A DNA stretch of 64,000 nucleotides from Candidatus Denitrolinea symbiosum (lineage in GTDB: Bacteria > Chloroflexota > Anaerolineae > Anaerolineales > Villigracilaceae): positions 2,852,001 through 2,916,000 of the forward strand of contig BLAA01000001.1 of assembly GCA_017312345.1 (NCBI GenBank). Reading direction: 5' to 3'. The position numbers and the translations under genes were made by a program. Numbering within the stretch: position 1 is the stretch's first letter; each line of letters starts with the position of its first letter. This document shows, piece after piece, positions 40,086 to 48,439 of the stretch. Under the pieces are notes generated by a model. The model saw nothing but the letters and a program-made list of their open reading frames with translations, was not told where the DNA came from and did not search any database.

Positions 40086-42527
40086 ATGAAAACAGCCATC
40101 CGCAAGACCGTCTCGTTACTGCTCATCTTTTTGCTGGCGCTGACCTTCCTGCCCGCGCGGCCCGCGCAGGCGGCGGAGGAGAACGCCTCCATCCCATCGG
40201 ACCTGCTCCTCGCCGCGCTGGACGCGACCTCGCGTCCGCCAGCCGCAGGAATCCAGACCGGCGGGCTGAATTTCACCTTCGAAGCGGGCGGACTGCAGGC
40301 CGCCGGTTTCAACTGGGGCGTCTCGCTGAGCGGCTTCGGACGCGGGAACCAGGTCAGCGAGTTGAGCGCGGCGGAGACAGTCCAGACCGAGCGCCAGACC
40401 GAATACCGCCGCCCGGAACTCACCGAATGGCGGCGCGCCACCGCCTTCGGTCTGCAGCAGGGCTTCACGATCCAGTCCGCCCCATCCGGGAAGGGCGCGC
40501 TCACCCTGCGCCTGAGCCTGTCTACCGACCTGACAGGCACACTGGACGCGGATAAGCGCGGGCTGTCCTTCCCCATCGAGGACGGGAGAACCCTGCGCTA
40601 TGACCACCTGCTGGCCTGGGACGCGAACGGCGCGGCGCTGGACGCGCAGTTGGTCTACATGCCGGGGGAAATCCGCATCGTCGTGCGGGACGCGGGCGCG
40701 GCGTATCCCCTCACAATTGACCCGCTTATTTATCTGGAGCAGAAGGTCATCGCCTCGGACGGCGCGGTGAGCGATGATTTCGGTTATTCCGTCGCGCTGA
40801 ACGCCGCGGGCGATACCGCCATCGTCGGGGCATACTTGGACGACGTCGGCGCGAACACCAATCAGGGCTCGGCGTACGTCTTCACGCGCAATGGCGGGGT
40901 CTGGAGCCAGCAGGCGCAGCTTACCGCCTCGGACGGCGCGACATACGATTACTTCGGCGTCTCCGTCGCGCTGAACGCCGCGGGCGATACCGCCATCGTC
41001 GGGGCATACGGAGACGACGTCGGCGCGAACGCCGACCAGGGCTCGGCGTACGTCTTCACGCGCAATGGCGGGGTCTGGAGCCAGCAGGCGCAGCTCACCG
41101 CCTCGGACGGCGCGGCGAACGATTACTTCGGCCGCTCCGTCGCGCTGAACGCCGCGGGCGATACCGCCATCGTCGGGGCAGACTATGACAACGTCGGCGC
41201 GAACTTCGATCAAGGCTCGGCGTACGTCTTCGCGCGCAGCGGCGGGGTCTGGAGCCAGCAGGCGCAGCTTACCGCCTCGGACGGCGCGGCGGGCGATTAC
41301 TTCGGCTATTCCGTCGCGCTGAACGCCGCGGGCGACACCGCCATCGTCGGGGCAGACTGGGACGACGTCGGCGCGAACACCAATCAGGGCTCGGCGTACG
41401 TCTTCACGCGCAATGGCGGGGTCTGGAGCCAGCAGGCGCAGCTCACCGCCTCGGACGGCGCGGCGTACGATAACTTCGGCGCCTCCGTCGCGCTGAACGC
41501 CGCGGGCGATACCGCCATCGTCGGGGCACACTTGGACAACGTCGGCGCGAACACCGACCAGGGCTCGGCGTATTTCTATCAGGCGTATCGCACGGACAAC
41601 GACCTGGCGGTCTCGGCGACGCGCGGGTCGAGCGCTCCCCTCCACGCCAACGACGCCGTCCTGCTCACCGCCTCGGTCATGAACTACGGGCCGGCCGCGG
41701 CTTCCTCGGTCGGGCTGAACGTCCCTCTCCCCGCCGGGCTCACGTACGCATCCCATACCGCCACGCGCGGCTCATACGACCCGGTCAGCGGCTCCTGGAA
41801 CGTGGGAAATTTGCCCGCTTACGTCTCCGCCACGTTGACCATTGCCGTCACGGTGTCGAATCCCGCGCCGAAGGTCACGATATATTTCACTTCCTCTCTG
41901 GTTGGGCGCGACACCAACGACGCCAACAATTCGTCCAAACTGGCGCTTCCCCCCGCTAAGACCGTCATCTATCGCTCCAACGGCGCACAGGACGGCTGGA
42001 TCCTCGAATCCGGCGAAAACACCAACAAGGGCGGGACGCTCGACGCGAACGCCACGACCTTCCGCCTCGGCGACGACGCCGCCAGGAAGCAGTACCGCGC
42101 CATCCTGTCGTTCAACACCTCCGGCCTGCCCGATAACGCCGTCATCACCAAGGTCACGCTCAAGGTCAAGCGCCAGGGCGTGACCGGCGGCGGAAACCCG
42201 GTCAATACCTTCCAGGGTTTCCTCGCTGACGTGAAAAAAGGAGCGTTCGGGACTTCCGCCCTGCAGATCACCGACTACCAAACCGCCGCCAACAAGACCG
42301 TCGGCCCGGACGGCCCGACTCCCATCAGCGAATGGTACACGCTCGACCTGACCGGCGCCGGGAACTTCGTCAACAAACTGGCGTCCAACGGCGGCCTGAC
42401 CCAGATCCGCCTGCGCTTCAGCCTGGACGACAACAACAACGCCGCCGCCAACTATCTCAGCCTATTCAGCGGGAACGCGCCTCTCGCCTCCCGCCCGCAG
42501 TTGATCGTCGAGTACTACATCCCGTAG
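40086..42527 (+). CDS. Secreted FG-GAP repeat protein with DUF11-like and DNRLRE/CBM96-type domains
   Basis: An 813-residue exported protein with a signal peptide ending ARPAQAA. An N-terminal region (about 30-215) is followed by five 58-residue FG-GAP-type repeats (about 220-500). Each has SVALNAAGDTAIVGA and GSAYVFTRNGGVW, an integrin-alpha-like propeller unit with Asp-rich loops that may bind calcium. A DUF11-like Ig domain comes next (about 505-615), then the C-terminal domain shared with the preceding gene (about 625-813). SD AAAGGAG. The repeats are also near-identical at DNA level. Confidence 0.8.
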   Translation: MKTAIRKTVSLLLIFLLALTFLPARPAQAAEENASIPSDLLLAALDATSRPPAAGIQTGGLNFTFEAGGLQAAGFNWGVSLSGFGRGNQVSELSAAETVQTERQTEYRRPELTEWRRATAFGLQQGFTIQSAPSGKGALTLRLSLSTDLTGTLDADKRGLSFPIEDGRTLRYDHLLAWDANGAALDAQLVYMPGEIRIVVRDAGAAYPLTIDPLIYLEQKVIASDGAVSDDFGYSVALNAAGDTAIVGAYLDDVGANTNQGSAYVFTRNGGVWSQQAQLTASDGATYDYFGVSVALNAAGDTAIVGAYGDDVGANADQGSAYVFTRNGGVWSQQAQLTASDGAANDYFGRSVALNAAGDTAIVGADYDNVGANFDQGSAYVFARSGGVWSQQAQLTASDGAAGDYFGYSVALNAAGDTAIVGADWDDVGANTNQGSAYVFTRNGGVWSQQAQLTASDGAAYDNFGASVALNAAGDTAIVGAHLDNVGANTDQGSAYFYQAYRTDNDLAVSATRGSSAPLHANDAVLLTASVMNYGPAAASSVGLNVPLPAGLTYASHTATRGSYDPVSGSWNVGNLPAYVSATLTIAVTVSNPAPKVTIYFTSSLVGRDTNDANNSSKLALPPAKTVIYRSNGAQDGWILESGENTNKGGTLDANATTFRLGDDAARKQYRAILSFNTSGLPDNAVITKVTLKVKRQGVTGGGNPVNTFQGFLADVKKGAFGTSALQITDYQTAANKTVGPDGPTPISEWYTLDLTGAGNFVNKLASNGGLTQIRLRFSLDDNNNAAANYLSLFSGNAPLASRPQLIVEYYIP
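40742..41577 (+). repeat. Five 174-bp tandem repeats inside the FG-GAP gene
   Basis: The word GTCGCGCTGA recurs at 40791, 40965, 41139, 41313 and 41487, exactly 174 bp apart. Most differences fall in the short Asp-rich loops. Such near-identity implies recent expansion or homogenisation. Confidence 0.9.
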
Positions 42528-42618
42528 GGAGCCGTGGCCGCTCGCTCATTAAAGCGCGCCTCCTCCGCAAAAAGCGGCCCGGTTGAACGCTCGGAAGAAT
42601 CTGCGCGACATCTAAACA

Positions 42619-42650
42619 AAGCCCGCCCCGAAACGTTCGGAGGCGGGCTT
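42619..42650 (-). terminator. Bidirectional hairpin between FG-GAP gene and scpA
   Basis: AAGCCCGCC (42619-42627) pairs with GGCGGGCTT (42642-42650), with an inner CCGA/TCGG. On the minus strand it is followed by TTTGTTT, so it best fits termination of scpA. Confidence 0.6.
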
Positions 42651-42701
42651 CAAATTGACGTGAGAAAGTCTTCGCGCTGCGGCTTGAGCGTCAAACGTCG
42701 G

Positions 42702-43466
42702 CTACTCGAACTCCAGGTCGAACTCCTCCCCCTCCTGAAATTCATCCAGCGGCTGGATGGCGATGTCGCTGAACAAGGTCTCCTGCTGCGCCCGCACGCG
42801 ATAGCGCTTCACCAGTTCCAGCAGCGCCAGGAATGTGACGACGATCTCCAGGCGCGTGGGTTTTTCACCCAGCAAGTTACGGAAGGTCGCGCCGCGCTCC
42901 AAACGCAATCTTGTTGAAATCAACTCGATCTTCTCACGGATGGTGATCCTCGGCGCGGCGATCACCGTCCCGAGGGATTGCTTCTCCTGCTCCGCGGCGA
43001 ATATCCGCTCGGCGGATTCGAGCAGGTCGGCGAGGGTGATGCCCGAAAGGTCGAGTTTGGCTTCCACCTTCGGCGGCGGAGCGACGCGCAGGAACGTCCG
43101 CAGGTTTTTGCTTTGACGCTCCTCCAGCCACATCCCAATCTCTTTGTAGCGTTTATACAGCCGCAATTGACGCGCCAGGTCGTCGGCGGGATTCTCCTCG
43201 CCCGCCTCACGCACGGGCGGACGCGGCAGCAGCGCCTCCGACTTGATCTGGATCAACTTCGCGGCGATCACCAGAAACGAGGAGATCTCGTCCGCCGTCA
43301 CCTGTTCGAGAGCGTGGACGTAGGCGAGGTATTGGTCGGTCACCTGCGCGAGCGAAACCGCGGTGATGTCCAACTCGGCGCGCTCGATCAGGTCGAGCAG
43401 AAGCGCGAGCGGCCCCTCGTAAACGGGGATCGCGACGGTGTAGGAGGATTGCGCGGCGGGAAGCAT
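42702..43466 (-). CDS. scpA: Segregation and condensation protein A
   Basis: A 254-residue kleisin of the Smc-ScpA-ScpB condensin, which bridges Smc heads and helps chromosome compaction and segregation. The N-terminal Smc-contact region reads [24 protein letters not shown], in the order typical of ScpA, and the C-terminal winged helix ends [13 protein letters not shown]. ScpB is not in the window. It is divergent from moaC, with only 33 bp between the start codons. Confidence 0.92.
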   Translation of the reverse strand: MLPAAQSSYTVAIPVYEGPLALLLDLIERAELDITAVSLAQVTDQYLAYVHALEQVTADEISSFLVIAAKLIQIKSEALLPRPPVREAGEENPADDLARQLRLYKRYKEIGMWLEERQSKNLRTFLRVAPPPKVEAKLDLSGITLADLLESAERIFAAEQEKQSLGTVIAAPRITIREKIELISTRLRLERGATFRNLLGEKPTRLEIVVTFLALLELVKRYRVRAQQETLFSDIAIQPLDEFQEGEEFDLEFE

Positions 43467-43487
43467 GGCGCACAGATTTTATCACGG

Positions 43488-43499
43488 TATAATTTCCGC
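43488..43499 (+). promoter_or_regulatory. TATAAT element placing the moaC start at the transcription start
   Basis: A perfect TATAAT (43488-43493) ends 6 nt before the moaC ATG at 43500, where initiation would be expected. No SD is present, so a leaderless mRNA is likely. No good -35 hexamer is visible. Confidence 0.55.
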
Positions 43500-43976
43500 A
43501 TGTCCAAACTCACGCACATCGACTCGTCCGGCCGCGCCCGCATGGTGGACGTGGGCGACAAACCCGTCACCGAGCGGACGGCGACGGCCAAGGGCGAAGT
43601 CCACATGAAGCGCGCCACGTTCGATTTGATCCGCGACGGGCAGATCAAGAAAGGGGACGTGTTGACCGTCGCGCAGATCGCGGGCATCGCCGCCGCCAAA
43701 CGGACCTCGGATTTGATCCCGCTCTGCCATCCTCTGCCCCTCTCCAAAGTGGACGTGGACCTCGCCCTCGACGAATCCCTGCCGGGCGTGGTCGTCACCG
43801 CGACGGTCAAGACTTCGGGAAAGACGGGCGTGGAAATGGAAGCGCTGACCGCCGTCTCCGTCGCCGCGCTGACGATCTACGACATGGCGAAAGCCGCCGA
43901 GAAGACAATGCGGATCCAAAATATCCGTCTCGTGGAAAAACGCGGCGGGCAAAGCGGGGACGTCGTCAACGAGTAA
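43500..43976 (+). CDS. moaC: Cyclic pyranopterin monophosphate synthase
   Basis: A 158-residue MoaC that converts the MoaA product to cyclic pyranopterin monophosphate in molybdenum-cofactor synthesis. It has the family blocks [27 protein letters not shown] (with active-site Cys-His) and [22 protein letters not shown]. This activity is needed by the NarG enzymes in this window. No other moa genes are adjacent. It is convergent with the phosphoesterase gene, whose stop is 2 bp away. Confidence 0.95.
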   Translation: MSKLTHIDSSGRARMVDVGDKPVTERTATAKGEVHMKRATFDLIRDGQIKKGDVLTVAQIAGIAAAKRTSDLIPLCHPLPLSKVDVDLALDESLPGVVVTATVKTSGKTGVEMEALTAVSVAALTIYDMAKAAEKTMRIQNIRLVEKRGGQSGDVVNE

Positions 43977-43978
43977 AG

Positions 43979-44965
43979 TCACTTCCATGGTTTGACGATC
44001 AACGCGTTGTCGTCGTCCGCCGCGTGGCCGAGGTAGGGAAGCCCCCACGCCTCGGCGATTGTCTTCAGGAGGGAATAGAGCGTGTACGGCGTATCGTCCT
44101 CGAAGCCATATTTGACCTGCGGCGAGATCAGCACGGTCGCGATCCGTCCGCCCGCTTTCCGGGGGAGGCCGCAGCACGAAGCGTCGCTGGTCCCCTCGTC
44201 CCAGGTGAGGATGACGAGGAACGACTGGCTGTGCGCGCTGAAGTAATCCATGATGGGTTTCATCTGCACGCCCAGCCAGTTATCCATGACGCCGAGCCAG
44301 CAGTCGTGCGCGTTGTTGCAAAGATTCGGGGTGATGAAAACGAAGTTCGGGAGCGCGCCCGCCGCGAGGTCCGCGGGAAGATCCGTGAGGGGACGAACCG
44401 TCCGCTCGCAGCGCGCCGCGTCCAGTCGAATCGGGTCGAAGTACATGAACGGATTGTGCTTCTGGGCGTAGTTCCCCCAGTCGCCCACGAAGCAGGGACG
44501 CGGCATGTCCTCCTGGTAGGTTTTCCACGTCCGCCCGCTGGCCTCGATGAGGTCGGGCAGACTGGGCGCGTCGACGAAGCAATCCTCGCAGTTGCGGTTC
44601 ACGCCGAAGGTGTCGCCGCCGATCATGGCGAGGTAGTTCGGCAGGCTGGGATGACGTATCGCGTAATGCTGTGTGAGCAGCGTGTAATCGCCCGCGAGAC
44701 GGTTGAAGATCGGCATGTCGCGGTTGCCGATGACATGCTCGAACTCCTTGTTCTCGAAGACGATGACGACGATGTGTTCGAAATTCGGGACGAGCGGCGC
44801 GGGCGTGGGGCTGGGCGTGACGGACGGGACGGCTGTGCTGGCAGCCGTCGGCGGAGGCGCGGCGGTCGGCGTCGGCATGGACGGCGTAATGGTCGGCGCG
44901 GGCGTCGGCGCGGCGCAAGCCGAAAGCAGGCACGCGGTTACAATCAGGAAAAAGGAACGAATCAT
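43979..44965 (-). CDS. Secreted phosphoesterase lipoprotein (phospholipase C/acid phosphatase-like)
   Basis: A 328-residue lipoprotein with lipobox LLSAC near residue 17, then a Pro/Thr-rich linker (about 18-58). The catalytic domain belongs to the phosphoesterase family that includes phospholipase C and AcpA. It begins FEHIVVIVFENKEFEHVIG, where Glu-Asn is the typical metal/nucleophile region, with LPNYLAMIGGDTFG and LTWDEGTSD later. An SD-like GGAG precedes the start. It probably releases phosphate from extracellular esters. The exact substrate is not predictable. Confidence 0.8.
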   Translation of the reverse strand: MIRSFFLIVTACLLSACAAPTPAPTITPSMPTPTAAPPPTAASTAVPSVTPSPTPAPLVPNFEHIVVIVFENKEFEHVIGNRDMPIFNRLAGDYTLLTQHYAIRHPSLPNYLAMIGGDTFGVNRNCEDCFVDAPSLPDLIEASGRTWKTYQEDMPRPCFVGDWGNYAQKHNPFMYFDPIRLDAARCERTVRPLTDLPADLAAGALPNFVFITPNLCNNAHDCWLGVMDNWLGVQMKPIMDYFSAHSQSFLVILTWDEGTSDASCCGLPRKAGGRIATVLISPQVKYGFEDDTPYTLYSLLKTIAEAWGLPYLGHAADDDNALIVKPWK

Positions 44966-45079
44966 TTTGCGTCTCCGTTATGAAACTGACATTCCCATTA
45001 TCCTACATTGTTGTATCATGTGATGGGAAAGCCGCAAAGGCGAACAAAGAATGAAAGCGCGCGGGTTTCAAAGAAAAAC

Positions 45080-45106
45080 AATCCGTGCGATCCGCGAAAT
45101 CCGCGT
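45080..45106. repeat. ATCCGCGAAATCCGCGT repeat upstream of adenosine-specific kinase gene
   Basis: ATCCGTGCGATCCGCGAAATCCGCGT is related to the 20080-20158 repeat. The SD AAGGAG follows downstream. Confidence 0.5.
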
Positions 45107-45137
45107 CCAACCATAAAATGCTTTTAAGGAGACAATC

Positions 45138-45626
45138 ATGGAAATCCTGACCGTCCCCATCGAAAAACCCGAAACCGTCAACTTCATCCTCGGACAAGCG
45201 CACTTCATTAAAACCGTCGAAGACCTCCACGAAGCGTTGGTCAACGCCGTGCCTGGCATCAAATTCGGCCTGGCGTTTTGCGAAGCCTCGGGCAAATGTC
45301 TCGTGCGCTGGAGCGGCTCCGACGAAGCCATGATCGAACTCGCGAAAAAGAACGCGCTCGCCGTCGGCGCGGGACACTCGTTCATCATCTTCCTCGCCGA
45401 GGGCTTCTTCCCCGTCAACGTGCTGAACGCGGTCAAAGCCGTGCCGGAAGTGGCGCGCGTCTACTGCGCCACCGCCAATCCCGCCGAAGTCCTCGTCGCG
45501 CAGACAGCGCAGGGCCGCGCCATCCTCGGCGTAGTGGACGGCTCCTCGCCCAAAGGCGTCGAAGGCGCGGAAGACATCGCCTGGCGCAAAGACCTCCTGC
45601 GGAAGATCGGCTACAAGATCGGATGA
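45138..45626 (+). CDS. Adenosine-specific kinase family protein
   Basis: A 162-residue protein of the small family named adenosine-specific kinase. It is recognised by VNFILGQAHFIKTVEDLHEAL, KFGLAFCEASGKCLVRWSG, GHSFIIFL and ATANPAEVLVAQT in order. The family is common in archaea and thermophiles. The biochemical role rests on structure-based assignment, so it is tentative. SD AAGGAGAC. It is followed 13 nt later by an alpha/beta hydrolase. Confidence 0.8.
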   Translation: MEILTVPIEKPETVNFILGQAHFIKTVEDLHEALVNAVPGIKFGLAFCEASGKCLVRWSGSDEAMIELAKKNALAVGAGHSFIIFLAEGFFPVNVLNAVKAVPEVARVYCATANPAEVLVAQTAQGRAILGVVDGSSPKGVEGAEDIAWRKDLLRKIGYKIG

Positions 45627-45639
45627 CCGACGGATCGTG

Positions 45640-46593
45640 ATGATGCGGACTTTACGACGACTCGTCCTGCTTGTTGGACTCATCCTCCTCGCGGCGCTTC
45701 TCGCGGACCTCGCGCGGGATTCGGCCTCCCCGGCCGCTCCCTCCCCCGCGCCGACTCTGACTCCCGTCCCCGCTTCGACGGCCGTCCCTGCCTCCCCCGC
45801 CCAAACCGACGCGCCCGTCCCGCCGTCCGCGCCGACCGTCACGAACACGCCCGCGCCCGATCCGTTCGGCACGCGCGTCGCCTTCACCGCCGAAGACGGA
45901 CGCGAACTGGTCGGCTACTTCTATTCCTCGTGGATGCCCAACGCGCCGGTGGTCGTGTTGATGCACGAATTCGGCAATAATCAGGCCGCGTGGAAGGAGA
46001 GCAACATCATCGCGTGGATGCAAAATTACGGCGCGCTGGATACAAGCGGACAGGCCTACATCTACGCCGGCGGGCGTCTGCCAAACCTGCCCAAAGACCG
46101 CTCCTTCGCCGTGCTGACGTTCGATTTTCGCGGTCACGGCGAAAGCCAGCCGCCGCTGAGCGGGGACCTGTACCAAAACCGGGCGGGCTTCCTCATGGAC
46201 GCCCGCGCCGCCTACGCCCTCGTGCGGACGCTGCCCGGCGTGGACCCGAGCCGCGTCATCGGCATCGGCGCCTCCATCGGCGCGGACGCGGTCGTGGACG
46301 CCTGCGGCGAGATCTGCGCGGGCGCGTTCAGCGTCTCGCCGGGCGGCTGGCTCGGAATCCATTATCACGACGCGGCGGAGGCCATCCTTGTCCGCGGGTA
46401 TCCCATCCGCTGCATGTATGCGGCCAAAGATGACCCGTCCCCGTCCACCTGCTGGAGCGTGAATCCAAACGACCTCTACCGGATCTACGAGTACCCCGGC
46501 GTCAAACACGGCATGACGTTCTTCGTCCCCCGTAAAATGGAGGTCGGTTTCGGCGATAACTTGATGGATTTCCTGCTCGCCGCCTCCCGCTAA
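45640..46593 (+). CDS. Exported alpha/beta-hydrolase
   Basis: A 317-residue protein with an N-terminal membrane anchor (about 3-22) and a long Pro/Ala/Thr linker (about 28-75). An alpha/beta-hydrolase fold follows. The oxyanion region is LMHEFGNN, the nucleophile elbow GIGASIG carries the Ser, and a likely catalytic His is in GVKHGM near the end. The start may be GTG 45637, ATG 45640 or 45643; no SD separates them. Dienelactone-hydrolase-like or esterase activity is the general expectation. Confidence 0.75.
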   Translation: MMRTLRRLVLLVGLILLAALLADLARDSASPAAPSPAPTLTPVPASTAVPASPAQTDAPVPPSAPTVTNTPAPDPFGTRVAFTAEDGRELVGYFYSSWMPNAPVVVLMHEFGNNQAAWKESNIIAWMQNYGALDTSGQAYIYAGGRLPNLPKDRSFAVLTFDFRGHGESQPPLSGDLYQNRAGFLMDARAAYALVRTLPGVDPSRVIGIGASIGADAVVDACGEICAGAFSVSPGGWLGIHYHDAAEAILVRGYPIRCMYAAKDDPSPSTCWSVNPNDLYRIYEYPGVKHGMTFFVPRKMEVGFGDNLMDFLLAASR

Positions 46594-46690
46594 ATGGGCC
46601 GCGCAGACAATTTCCGCACGCGGGGAAACCCGTCCGCCTCATGCACATGAGAACGGAATAAACCCAAACGCCCGGTCTGCGTTTCAATTG

Positions 46691-46696
46691 TATAAT
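46691..46696 (+). promoter_or_regulatory. TATAAT -10 element
   Basis: A perfect TATAAT lies 37 bp before the lipoprotein start at 46734, with AAGGAG (46715-46720) between. No matching -35 is evident. Confidence 0.45.
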
Positions 46697-46733
46697 CTCA
46701 TCGACCCATCAACCAAGGAGTTTTCGAGAACCC

Positions 46734-47531
46734 ATGAAAAATTACATGATTAAGAGCCTCGGAGTTCTGCTGCTCGCCGTCGCGCTCGCGGCTTGCGGAA
46801 GCAGTCCAACGCCCACGGCCCCGCCTGTCGACCTGCCCGCGCCGGTTGTAACCGCCGCCGTCCCGACAGCCCAACCCAATCTCTGCAACAATATATACTA
46901 TCCAGTTAAAAATAAAGCGGTCTACAAATACACCAGCACCGGAAGTTCAGCCGGCGCCTATTCGTTTCAAAATGTCATCAGCCGGTCCACTCGGAAGGGT
47001 TTCACGGTCACCTCGAGGTTCAAGAAGGCTGTAAACAGGCTGCGCTGGGAATGTAAACCCGAAGGCCTGGCGGCAATGGGAATCGGCCTCACCGACATGG
47101 CCAGCAGCATGGCCCTCCGTCAATTTACCAACTTTACCGCCAGCAACGTCACCGGCGTCAGCCTGCCCGCCAACCTGGCCCCCGGCATGGAATGGGCATA
47201 CGCGTTCGACCTGCAAGGCACAGAAAGAGTAAAGCCGGGCGAACCGGCCGGCAACATAGCCGGGCGCATCTCCATGACTTACAAGGCTGGAAACATAGGA
47301 AACGTGACTGTTCCCGCTGGCTCCTTCGACGCCCTTGCCATCGAGGTGAAAACATCTACCGAATTTCAAATTGTCCGCGCAAACGGACAGAACCAACAGA
47401 TCGTGTCGTTCGCCACCTACACCATCTGGTACGCGCCCGGCGTAGGCTGGATCAAATCGAACGGCTCAGGAAACCTCAACAGCCAAAAATACTTCGAAAC
47501 CATCGTACTGGACTCATACACAATCCCGTAA
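46734..47531 (+). CDS. Lipoprotein, unknown function
   Basis: A 265-residue lipoprotein with lipobox ALAAC near residue 21, then a Pro/Thr linker to about 45. The mature domain begins NNIYYPVKNKAVYKYTSTG and continues as beta-rich repeats, ending GVGWIKSNGSGN and ETIVLDSY. This looks like the beta-barrel type of periplasmic lipoprotein that measures or binds a polymer, but I cannot name a function. It forms its own unit, with a TATAAT upstream and a terminator hairpin 6 bp after the stop. Confidence 0.7.
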   Translation: MKNYMIKSLGVLLLAVALAACGSSPTPTAPPVDLPAPVVTAAVPTAQPNLCNNIYYPVKNKAVYKYTSTGSSAGAYSFQNVISRSTRKGFTVTSRFKKAVNRLRWECKPEGLAAMGIGLTDMASSMALRQFTNFTASNVTGVSLPANLAPGMEWAYAFDLQGTERVKPGEPAGNIAGRISMTYKAGNIGNVTVPAGSFDALAIEVKTSTEFQIVRANGQNQQIVSFATYTIWYAPGVGWIKSNGSGNLNSQKYFETIVLDSYTIP

Positions 47532-47537
47532 CAATCA

Positions 47538-47560
47538 GGGAGCGGACCGCCGCTCCCTTT
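47538..47560 (+). terminator. Intrinsic terminator hairpin
   Basis: GGGAGCGG (47538-47545) pairs perfectly with CCGCTCCC (47550-47557) across a 4-nt loop, followed by TTT. The T-run is short, but the position right after the lipoprotein stop fits. Confidence 0.7.
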
Positions 47561-47570
47561 GCACAGCCGC

Positions 47571-48425
47571 ATGACACACCCGCCCATCCCCTTCACCGAT
47601 TTCAACGGCTCTGGCCCTTCCCTTCACTTCCTGCACGCCAATGGGTACCCTCCCGCCTGCTACCTCCCCCTGTTTGAGTATTTACGTCCCGGCCTTCGCG
47701 TCGTTGGGATGCACCTTCGGCCTCTCTGGCCGGATGCGGACCCCGGCAAACTGCACGACTGGCTCCCCCTAACCGACGACTTCCTCCGCTTCCTCGCGGA
47801 CCGGGAAATGGGGCCCGTCCTGGCGGCCGGCCACTCCGTCGGCGGGATCGTCGCCCTGCGCGCCGCGCTAAAAGAGCCAGGGCGCTTCCGCGGGCTTGTG
47901 TTGATAGACCCAGTCCTCTTTCCGCCCTATTTCATCCTGCTTTGGAACTTGCTGCGTCTAACGGGATTGGATTGGAAAGCGCACCCCAAGATCCCCGCCG
48001 CGCTGAATCGCCGCCGTCATTTCGACGACCTGGAGACGGTCTATCGCGGCTACCGCCGGCGCGGCGTCTTCCGCCATTTGTCGGACGAAAACCTGCGCGC
48101 CTACATCGAAGGGATAACGCGTCCGCGCCCAGGCGGCGGCTACGAACTCGTCTATTCGCCGGAATGGGAAGCGCGCATCTACCGCACGGGCATCTGGCGC
48201 GACCTCGATCTCTGGCGCGGGCTAAAGACGCTGCAAACGCCAACCCTGATCCTGCGCGGCGCGCAGTCGGATACATTTTGGGCCAGGACCGCGGCCCGGG
48301 TCCGCCGCGCCAACCCGAAGATCCAGATCGAAACGCTCGAACGGACCACGCACCTCCTGCCGTTGGAAGAATCGGAAATTGCCGGCCGGCTTATAGTCGA
48401 GTTTGCGAATCAAATCCACCTTTGA
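47571..48425 (+). CDS. Cytoplasmic alpha/beta-hydrolase
   Basis: A 284-residue alpha/beta-hydrolase with no signal peptide. It shows HANGYPP as the oxyanion HG-type turn, AGHSVGG as nucleophile elbow, and a late ERTTHLLPLE giving the likely catalytic His. ATG 47571 is used; a TTG at 47559 is possible. There is no SD. Similar proteins are esterases or lactonases. The solute-binding lipoprotein starts 14 bp downstream, so it may share a transcript. Confidence 0.75.
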   Translation: MTHPPIPFTDFNGSGPSLHFLHANGYPPACYLPLFEYLRPGLRVVGMHLRPLWPDADPGKLHDWLPLTDDFLRFLADREMGPVLAAGHSVGGIVALRAALKEPGRFRGLVLIDPVLFPPYFILLWNLLRLTGLDWKAHPKIPAALNRRRHFDDLETVYRGYRRRGVFRHLSDENLRAYIEGITRPRPGGGYELVYSPEWEARIYRTGIWRDLDLWRGLKTLQTPTLILRGAQSDTFWARTAARVRRANPKIQIETLERTTHLLPLEESEIAGRLIVEFANQIHL

Positions 48426-48439
48426 TCAAGGAGCATCCA

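Noticed and set aside
40742..41577. Regularly spaced repeats as a possible CRISPR array
   Set aside because: Units are 174 bp, contiguous and translated as FG-GAP repeats. There is no repeat-spacer layout and no cas gene.
40116..41756. Minus-strand frame of 546 codons opposite the FG-GAP gene
   Set aside because: It mirrors the 174-bp repeats and has no recognisable features. The plus strand has a signal peptide and FG-GAP units.
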